DNA of 64,000 nucleotides from JAICND01 sp040905905. Its GTDB lineage: Bacteria; Actinomycetota; Acidimicrobiia; Spongiisociales; ZC4RG35. The stretch lies in the NCBI GenBank assembly GCA_040905905.1, contig JBBDQN010000051.1, forward strand, positions 62,001 to 126,000. The letters run 5' to 3'. Positions within the stretch are counted from its first letter, which is position 1; every line of letters starts with the position of its first letter. A model generated the notes under the pieces. The model did no database searches. It was not told the DNA's origin and saw only the letters and a list, made by a program, of their open reading frames with translations. Positions 14,236-20,836 of the stretch are shown here, in pieces. The position numbers were made by a program, and so were the translations under genes.

Positions 14236-17171
14236 GTTTCGCACTCTTCGGCGGTGAAGCCGCGGGTTAGCCGGGAGACCGCCAGGTCCTTCAACTCTTC
14301 AAGGTCGAGTGTGATCGTCGTCCACAGTCCAGTGGCGGAACCGATGACGATGTGGGCCTCGTCGAGCCAGACGCCGCCGGAGGCCCCGGGTAGCGGAATC
14401 CGAAAGAGTTCAGTACCGGCCTGGGTGTCCCAGATGGCGACATAGCCGTCGGTTTGGGCGGTCAGGATCTTGGAGCCGTCGGGAGAAAATGAGATGCCGC
14501 GACTTTGGCCGGGAGTAAAGGAGGTGATCGGCTGCCAGGTGCCAGTGTCGTAGACGGTTAGCTCTCCGGGGTTCCACTCGAAGATGGCCACCAAATCTCC
14601 TCTGGCGGATACGTCGGACCAGGAGTTGGGGGAGCCGGTCGGCAGGGTCGCCATCACCCGCCCGTCGGAGAGGTCGACAACCTTGGCAACTTGTCCGTCG
14701 CTGCTGACGAGCCAGCTTCCGCCGTAGGCCATGACGGTTCTATGCCCCGCCGGCAGGGCCGGCACGGCCTGTTCCTCGAGCGTGCGGGCATCGAAGATCT
14801 TCACCTTCCCACGATCGGTAATCAGCAAGCTCGACTCGTCGGGGCTCAGGGATGCTCCATCTATGAAGAAGTAGTCGCCTTCCCGATCGGCACACGGGAT
14901 CGCCGTAGAGCCGAAGCCACTCCGTTCGAGCGCTTCGAGGGTCGTCCAGCAGCCGGCCACCTCCTCAACGTTGTCGTTGGCGGGATCCCAGGCCACCACC
15001 GGACCAGCCTCGGGCGTGTCTTCAGATACCTCGAGGAGCAGGATGCGTCCATCGGGAAGAGGTAGGGGGCTGTTCGTCTCGGTGGGACGGCGGTCTGTGC
15101 TGATCTGGCCGGAAGCGCGGTCGAACGGCACCACATCGGGGTGGATGCGGAGAGTGGAGAAGCCCAAGAAGACACCGGTGTCTCCGGTGGCGGCGAGAGA
15201 GCCAGCGTTTACGAAATAGCCGGTATCGACCGAGTTGAGCTCACCTCCAGCGGTGGTCGAAAGATCCCAGGTGAGGACCTCACCTTCGCCGTTCGAGTGC
15301 AGCAGGGTTTCGCACTGAGCGAGGCAATCGAACGAGAGCGGAATGCCGGTAGGGCTCAGCCGATGAACCTGCTCGCCCGACTCCAGGTCAAAGACCAGCA
15401 CCTCCTGCCCCGCTGTCCCCACAATCAGGCGGGAGCTGTCGGCAGTGAAGGCCTTAGTTGTCACCAAGAGATCAAAGCCGGTGAGGATGTCGGTTCGGGT
15501 CCCCGTCGCCACCTCGATCACATCGAGACCGCCGAGACCAAGTCCTCCATCTACTACCAGGCGTTGTCCATCCGGGCTAGGGATCCCTCTATCAGCGGGG
15601 TATTGCAGGACGATTTCCCCGGTGGCGACTTCGAAGACGGTGGTGGCCGAGTTTGAGGAGGAGGTGTCGCTGGCGACCGAAAACCGCGATCCGTCAGCGG
15701 TCCAAGTCAGAGCCGTTTCGGCGGTCGTCTCCCAGCGGTGTACCGATTCGAACGTAACGACGTCGAGCAATTCGACCGCCCACTGATCCGTCCGACAATC
15801 GGGGCCGGAAAGACCCGCCACTGCCAGCCAGGCCCCGTCGGGGGAGAACCCGGGAAGCGGTACCGCCTCGACACAGGAGGGATAGTCGATGGTCCGCAGC
15901 ACCTCCCCGGACTCGACTCCCAAGATGATGACCCTGGGCGGCAGGTCGTCGGGGATCTCCGAACCCGGCCGGGGCGGCATCCCCGGGTGAAAGGCCTGCC
16001 GGGCGGAGTCCACCACCCCCACCGCCAGCACTTCACCGTCGGCGGAGAAGGAAAGGGAAAAGAGATGGTCCACGGTCGTCGAGTCGGTATATGAGGAGAT
16101 CTCCCGGCCGGTAGCGACATCGGTCACGGTGACCTTGGCGTCACGTTGGGCAACGGTGGCCAAGCGAGTCCCGTCGGAAGAAAGGTCAAGCGCCAGGAAA
16201 CCCCCCGACGGAGAGGCGGCCTCCCGGCCGCGCAAACGGCTGGCATGGGTGGCCTCCCGCAGGGCGTTGATCGCTTCGACCGGCTGCTCAGTACCCGGTG
16301 GGGTCGACTCGATCGCTTCCAAGCCGAGCAGGATGCTCAACTCGGGATTGTCATCCAGGATGTTGATCGCCGAAGCGGCCAGTTCGCGGGAACGGGCCAG
16401 CGACTCTGCTGATTCCGCCCGCACGGTTTCCTCCTCAGCCCGGATTGTTTCCGCTTCGGCCAATATCCGTTGAGCTTCGGCCTGTTCCCGCTGATCAAAC
16501 GCGATGACCGCCCCGGTGATGGCGGCCACCGCGAGAACTGCCAGGGCGATCCCCGCTCCCCAGGCGGTGCGGCGGGTGCGGCGGTGCTGGCGAACCTCTT
16601 CGGACTCCAGGTCGTCCTTGGGGATTCCCCGCAACGACGAGGCGATGTCGGCCACCACTTCGCGGAAGCGGCCGTTGCGGAGATCGAGCTGGGTCTCCTC
16701 CTCCGCCCACCGCAGATCCACCCAGCGGGGCTCGCCGGTGAAGGCATCGAGCAACGATGGGGGCACCGAAGAGTTGGGAGCGAGCCGACCCGAGGCGTCG
16801 TCCCAGGTGAGGGTGCCGTCGGTGAGGACCGGGATGATCCTCTCCGGATCCTTTTGCTCCCGCCAGTAGGCGACCTCCCGATCGACCCAGGCCGAGGCCG
16901 CCGCCTCCGGAGAAGTGAGGAGGACGAACCAGTCGGAGGCATCGAGAGCGGCGGTAATCGACGACCACAGATGCGGGTTGGCCGAAAGCGATGACTGGTC
17001 CCGGAAGACCCGCAACGCCCGCCGCTTCCACCACGGCTTGGCGAAGGTCTGGAGGGCGGCCTGCAGACGGGGAGCAAGCAGCTCATCGGCGGTGTGACTG
17101 TAGGAGATGAACCCGTCGAAACGGACCTGACCAGTACGGGGCTCGGTCTCAGCTTGCTGCGATGTGGCCAT
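14187..17171 (-). CDS. Membrane-anchored TIR/beta-propeller protein (copy 2)
   Basis: 994 residues. The TIR domain (about 17-125) starts FDGFISYSHTADE; SAWVDREV places Glu99 where NAD-cleaving TIR domains have their catalytic Glu. A basic RQHRRTRR precedes one membrane helix (203-224, AGIALAVLAVAAITGAVIAF), then an Ala/Glu-rich coiled coil to about 262 and a helical ELSILLGLEA segment. From about 315 to 970 a beta-propeller repeats motifs such as FSPDGAWLAVAG and SFSPDGSKILTA. The basic side suggests TIR inside and propeller outside. The gene starts two bases after the cyclase remnant. Bases 16495-17171 are identical to those of copy 1; the rest is diverged. Confidence 0.9.
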   Translation of the reverse strand: MATSQQAETEPRTGQVRFDGFISYSHTADELLAPRLQAALQTFAKPWWKRRALRVFRDQSSLSANPHLWSSITAALDASDWFVLLTSPEAAASAWVDREVAYWREQKDPERIIPVLTDGTLTWDDASGRLAPNSSVPPSLLDAFTGEPRWVDLRWAEEETQLDLRNGRFREVVADIASSLRGIPKDDLESEEVRQHRRTRRTAWGAGIALAVLAVAAITGAVIAFDQREQAEAQRILAEAETIRAEEETVRAESAESLARSRELAASAINILDDNPELSILLGLEAIESTPPGTEQPVEAINALREATHASRLRGREAASPSGGFLALDLSSDGTRLATVAQRDAKVTVTDVATGREISSYTDSTTVDHLFSLSFSADGEVLAVGVVDSARQAFHPGMPPRPGSEIPDDLPPRVIILGVESGEVLRTIDYPSCVEAVPLPGFSPDGAWLAVAGLSGPDCRTDQWAVELLDVVTFESVHRWETTAETALTWTADGSRFSVASDTSSSNSATTVFEVATGEIVLQYPADRGIPSPDGQRLVVDGGLGLGGLDVIEVATGTRTDILTGFDLLVTTKAFTADSSRLIVGTAGQEVLVFDLESGEQVHRLSPTGIPLSFDCLAQCETLLHSNGEGEVLTWDLSTTAGGELNSVDTGYFVNAGSLAATGDTGVFLGFSTLRIHPDVVPFDRASGQISTDRRPTETNSPLPLPDGRILLLEVSEDTPEAGPVVAWDPANDNVEEVAGCWTTLEALERSGFGSTAIPCADREGDYFFIDGASLSPDESSLLITDRGKVKIFDARTLEEQAVPALPAGHRTVMAYGGSWLVSSDGQVAKVVDLSDGRVMATLPTGSPNSWSDVSARGDLVAIFEWNPGELTVYDTGTWQPITSFTPGQSRGISFSPDGSKILTAQTDGYVAIWDTQAGTELFRIPLPGASGGVWLDEAHIVIGSATGLWTTITLDLEELKDLAVSRLTRGFTAEECETYRIDPCPGLETIKSR

Positions 17172-17266
17172 CGCTACACCTTCTGGTGGAGGGCGTAGAG
17201 CGGCAGCGATCCGTACCCCTTGGCAGTGGGGAGCGTGCCGACGTATTGGCAGGCGATCGAGATGTC
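16495..17266 (-). repeat. 772-bp block identical to 20065-20836
   Basis: Line-by-line comparison with the sequence 3570 bases to the right shows no difference from the TCAAAC of the membrane-helix codons to the GATGTC in the cyclase tail. On both sides the copies diverge at once. Confidence 0.85.
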
Positions 17267-17569
17267 GCGGCGCAAGCGGGCCAGGTCCGAGCTGGCCACC
17301 TGGATCTCGAGGAGATAGCTGTCGGGGACACGTTTGATGATGTCCTTCCCCAGCGCATGTCGCAGCCGGGAGACGGTCGAGTGGAGCGAGGCCTCAGGAG
17401 AATCGGGCGGTTGCTCGTCCCACAGTGCATCGACAATGCGATCGCTGCTGACCGGCGTCGGCGGCAGCTCGCCCGGGACCTCGATGCTCTCGCCCGACCT
17501 ATCAACGACCTGCAGAGGACCGAGCAAACGAACGTCCACGAACATGGAAACTACCGGTCCTGGCGGCAT
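17174..17569 (-). pseudogene. Shrunken SARP-cyclase gene (N- and C-terminal ends joined in frame)
   Basis: About 131 residues. It begins like the full protein, VDVRLLGPLQVVDRSG, keeps SPEASLHSTVSRLRHALGK of the SARP winged helix, then jumps from DLARLRR to DISIACQYVGTLPTAKGYG, the last 30 residues of the cyclase. A second in-frame loss removes 11 residues (KALLAVLALEA) of the first DNA-binding helix. BTAD, cyclic-nucleotide, SLOG and cyclase domains are gone. There is no internal stop or frameshift. It may be a pseudogene, or a small DNA-binding or coupling peptide; it ends two bases before the TIR gene. ATG 17569 matches the start of the full copy; ATG 17545 is an alternative. Confidence 0.75.
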
Positions 17570-17590
17570 TCGGTCGGGGTGCACACTCTC

Positions 17591-17632
17591 CGAGCCTGGC
17601 GCATGCCCCTTACCAACGTCTAACGGTCCATC
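17591..17632 (-). promoter_or_regulatory. Conserved upstream element, copy 2
   Basis: 42 bases, of which 37 match 23656-23697. It keeps CTTACCAAC and ACGGTCCATC (plus strand) just upstream of the start of the shrunken gene, while DNA further out is unrelated. Probably promoter or operator, perhaps for the SARP domain. Confidence 0.5.
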
Positions 17633-17771
17633 AGAGTTCGTTTCTCCTGGTGAGGACTTTGTGCGGCGTGAGGCACATCCTCCCGATGATCAACGTGACC
17701 GAGTTCCTCCGGGTCAGGAGGTGAAGGTAGGTAGCAAGCCCCCTGTGGGTGAGATCTGGTCCGGGCCGGTT

Positions 17772-20741
17772 CTATCTGCTCTTGATCGTTTCCAGACTCG
17801 GGCACAGTGCGATGCGATAGGTCTCACATTCCTCGGCGGTGAAGCCCCGGGTTAGCCGGGAGACCGCCAGGTCCTTCAACTCTTCAAGGTCGAGGGTGAT
17901 TGTCGTCCACAGTCCGGTGGCAGCACCGATGACGATGTGAGTCTCGTCGAGCCAGACGCCGTCGGAGGCCCCGGGTAGCGGAATCCGAAAGAGTTCAGTG
18001 CCGGCGTGGGTGTCCCAGATGCGGACGTAGCCGTCGTTTTGGGCGATCAGGATCTTGGAGCCGTCGGGAGAAAATGAGATCCCCCGATTTGAGCCGGGAA
18101 CGAAGGAGGTGATCGGCTGCCAGGTGCCAGTGTCGTAGACGGTTAGCTCTCCGGAGTCCCAGCTGAAGAGGGCCACCAGTTCTCCGTTGGAGGTCACATC
18201 GGACCAGAAGAAGGAGCTGAAACTGAACTGCAGGGTCGCCATCACCCGCCCGTCGGAGAGGTCGACAACCTTTCCAACTTGTCCGTCGCTGCTTATGAGC
18301 CAGGTCCCGCCGTAGGCCAGGACGGTCCTATGCCCCGCCGGCAGTGCGGGCACGGTCTGTTCCGCGAGGGTTCGCGCATTGAAGATCCTCACCTCCCCGC
18401 CCGGTTCGGTGATCACCAGGCTCGACTCGTCGGGGCTCAGAAATGCAAAATCCATGAAGAAGTAGTCGCCTTCCCGATCGGCGCACGGGATCGCCGAAGA
18501 GCCGAAGCCACTCAGTTCGACCGCCTCCTGGGTCGTCCAGCAGCCGGCCATTTCCTCAACGTTGTCGTTGGCGGGATCCCAGGCCACCACCGGGCCAAAC
18601 TCGGGAGTGTCTTCGGATACTTCGAGGAGCACGATGCGTCCATCGGGAAGAGGCATGGGTCGGTTCGTCTCGGTGGGACGGCGGTATGTGCTGATCTGGC
18701 CGGAAGCGCGGTCGAAAGGCACCACATCGGGATGGAAGCGAAGAGTGGAGAAACCCAAGAAGACACCGGTGTCTCCGGCGGTGGCGAGAGAGCTGGCGTT
18801 TACGAAATAGCCGGTATCGACCGTGTTGATCTCACCTCCAGCTGTGGTCGACAGATCCCACGTGAGCACCTCACCGTCGAGGTTCGAGTGCAGCAGGGTT
18901 TCGCACTGAGCGGCGCAGTCGTACGAGACCGCACTGCCGGCAGGGCTCAGCCGATTAACCAGCTTGCCCGATTCCAGGTCAAAGACCAGCACATCGAGGC
19001 CCCCTGTCCCCACAATCAGTCGGGAGCTGTCGGCAGTAAAGGCCTTGGTCAGCACCAGCAGGTCAAAACCGGTGAGGATGTCGGTTCGGATCCCGGTCGC
19101 CACCTCGATCACATCGAGGCCCCCGAGACCATCTACTACCAGGCGTTGTCCATCCGGGCTGAGGATCCCTCCATCAGCGGGGTATTGCAGGACCATATCC
19201 CGGGTGGCAACTTCGAAGACAGTGGTGCCCGATCCGGAGGAGTTGACGCTGGCCACCGAGAACCGCGATCCGTCGGAGGTCCATGACAGCCCGTCGGCGG
19301 TCGTCTCCCAACGGTGTACCGATTGGAACGTCTCGGCGTCGAGCAACTCGACCGCCCACTGTCCCTCCTGACAGTCGGTGCCGGAGAGACCCGCCACTGC
19401 CAGCCAGGCGCCGTCGGGGGAGAACCGGGGCAGCGGTAGCGCCTCGACACAGGAGGGATAGTCGAGGGTCCGCAGCACCTCCCCGGTCTCAACCCGCAAG
19501 AGGATGACCCTCGGCGACAGGTCGTCGGGGGTCTCCGAACCAGGTCGGGGCGTCGTCGGGACGGATATGGGGAGGAGTGTGAAGCCCTGCCGGGCAGAGT
19601 CCGCCACCCCCACTGCCAGCAATTCACCGTCGGCGGAGAAGGAGAGGGAGAAGTAGTCGTCCACGGTCGTCGAGTCGGTATAGGTGGAGATCTCCCGGCC
19701 GCTCGCCACCTCGGTCACGGTGACCTTGCCGTCGAGGTGGGCAACGGTGGCCAGCCGAGTCCCGTCGGGAGAAAGGTCGAGCGCCACGAAGCCCCCCGAT
19801 GGAGAGGCGACAGCCCGGCTTCGCAAGCGGCTGGCGTGGGTGGCCTCGCGCAGGGCGTTGATCGCTTCGACCGGCTGCTCAGCACCCGACGGGGTCGAGT
19901 CGATCGCCTCTAGCCCGAGGAGGATGCTCAATTCCGGATTGTCATCCAGCAAGTTGATTGCCGAGGCGGCCAGCTCCCGGGAACGGGCCAGCGATTCGGC
20001 CGACTCCGCCCGGACTGTTTCCGCCTCGGCCAATATCCGCTGGGATTCGGCCTGGTCGCGCTGGTCAAACGCGATGACCGCCCCGGTGATGGCGGCCACC
20101 GCGAGAACTGCCAGGGCGATCCCCGCTCCCCAGGCGGTGCGGCGGGTGCGGCGGTGCTGGCGAACCTCTTCGGACTCCAGGTCGTCCTTGGGGATTCCCC
20201 GCAACGACGAGGCGATGTCGGCCACCACTTCGCGGAAGCGGCCGTTGCGGAGATCGAGCTGGGTCTCCTCCTCCGCCCACCGCAGATCCACCCAGCGGGG
20301 CTCGCCGGTGAAGGCATCGAGCAACGATGGGGGCACCGAAGAGTTGGGAGCGAGCCGACCCGAGGCGTCGTCCCAGGTGAGGGTGCCGTCGGTGAGGACC
20401 GGGATGATCCTCTCCGGATCCTTTTGCTCCCGCCAGTAGGCGACCTCCCGATCGACCCAGGCCGAGGCCGCCGCCTCCGGAGAAGTGAGGAGGACGAACC
20501 AGTCGGAGGCATCGAGAGCGGCGGTAATCGACGACCACAGATGCGGGTTGGCCGAAAGCGATGACTGGTCCCGGAAGACCCGCAACGCCCGCCGCTTCCA
20601 CCACGGCTTGGCGAAGGTCTGGAGGGCGGCCTGCAGACGGGGAGCAAGCAGCTCATCGGCGGTGTGACTGTAGGAGATGAACCCGTCGAAACGGACCTGA
20701 CCAGTACGGGGCTCGGTCTCAGCTTGCTGCGATGTGGCCAT
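17772..20741 (-). CDS. Membrane-anchored TIR/beta-propeller protein (copy 1)
   Basis: 989 residues with the same design as copy 2: TIR (17-125, Glu99 in SAWVDREV), membrane helix 203-224, coiled coil, then a large beta-propeller. The first 226 residues are identical to copy 2; an eight-residue piece of the coiled coil (IRAEEETV) is missing, and the propeller differs at many positions, for example LLPISVPTTPRPGSE inserted where copy 2 has HPGMPPRPGSE. A diverging outer sensor with a constant inner effector would fit recognition of variable signals. It starts two bases after the cyclase stop and should be translated with it. Confidence 0.9.
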   Translation of the reverse strand: MATSQQAETEPRTGQVRFDGFISYSHTADELLAPRLQAALQTFAKPWWKRRALRVFRDQSSLSANPHLWSSITAALDASDWFVLLTSPEAAASAWVDREVAYWREQKDPERIIPVLTDGTLTWDDASGRLAPNSSVPPSLLDAFTGEPRWVDLRWAEEETQLDLRNGRFREVVADIASSLRGIPKDDLESEEVRQHRRTRRTAWGAGIALAVLAVAAITGAVIAFDQRDQAESQRILAEAETVRAESAESLARSRELAASAINLLDDNPELSILLGLEAIDSTPSGAEQPVEAINALREATHASRLRSRAVASPSGGFVALDLSPDGTRLATVAHLDGKVTVTEVASGREISTYTDSTTVDDYFSLSFSADGELLAVGVADSARQGFTLLPISVPTTPRPGSETPDDLSPRVILLRVETGEVLRTLDYPSCVEALPLPRFSPDGAWLAVAGLSGTDCQEGQWAVELLDAETFQSVHRWETTADGLSWTSDGSRFSVASVNSSGSGTTVFEVATRDMVLQYPADGGILSPDGQRLVVDGLGGLDVIEVATGIRTDILTGFDLLVLTKAFTADSSRLIVGTGGLDVLVFDLESGKLVNRLSPAGSAVSYDCAAQCETLLHSNLDGEVLTWDLSTTAGGEINTVDTGYFVNASSLATAGDTGVFLGFSTLRFHPDVVPFDRASGQISTYRRPTETNRPMPLPDGRIVLLEVSEDTPEFGPVVAWDPANDNVEEMAGCWTTQEAVELSGFGSSAIPCADREGDYFFMDFAFLSPDESSLVITEPGGEVRIFNARTLAEQTVPALPAGHRTVLAYGGTWLISSDGQVGKVVDLSDGRVMATLQFSFSSFFWSDVTSNGELVALFSWDSGELTVYDTGTWQPITSFVPGSNRGISFSPDGSKILIAQNDGYVRIWDTHAGTELFRIPLPGASDGVWLDETHIVIGAATGLWTTITLDLEELKDLAVSRLTRGFTAEECETYRIALCPSLETIKSR

Positions 20742-20836
20742 CGCTACACCTTCTGGTGGAGGGCGTAGAGCGGCAGCGATCCGTACCCCTTGGCAGTGGG
20801 GAGCGTGCCGACGTATTGGCAGGCGATCGAGATGTC
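20065..20836 (-). repeat. 772-bp block identical to 16495-17266
   Basis: Covers the TIR domain, the membrane helix and the last 30 codons of the cyclase. The identity stops where the deletion junction of the other unit begins, which suggests recent conversion or duplication of this module. Confidence 0.85.

Larger units (their letters stand above)
14177..17632 (-). repeat. Second unit of the cyclase/TIR tandem duplication
   Basis: This unit contains a TIR/propeller gene, a shrunken cyclase gene and a conserved upstream element. It aligns with 17762-23697. The left boundary is sharp: CGGGCCGGTTCTATCTGC occurs at about 14177 and 17762, with unrelated DNA beyond. About 2.46 kb of the cyclase (20837 to about 23295 of the first unit) is absent here, so this unit is 3.5 kb and the other 5.9 kb. 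Confidence 0.85.

Noticed and set aside
18279..19286. 335-codon plus-strand frame opposite the first TIR/propeller gene
   Set aside because: It mirrors the propeller codons; a similar frame exists opposite the second copy, as expected for a shadow.
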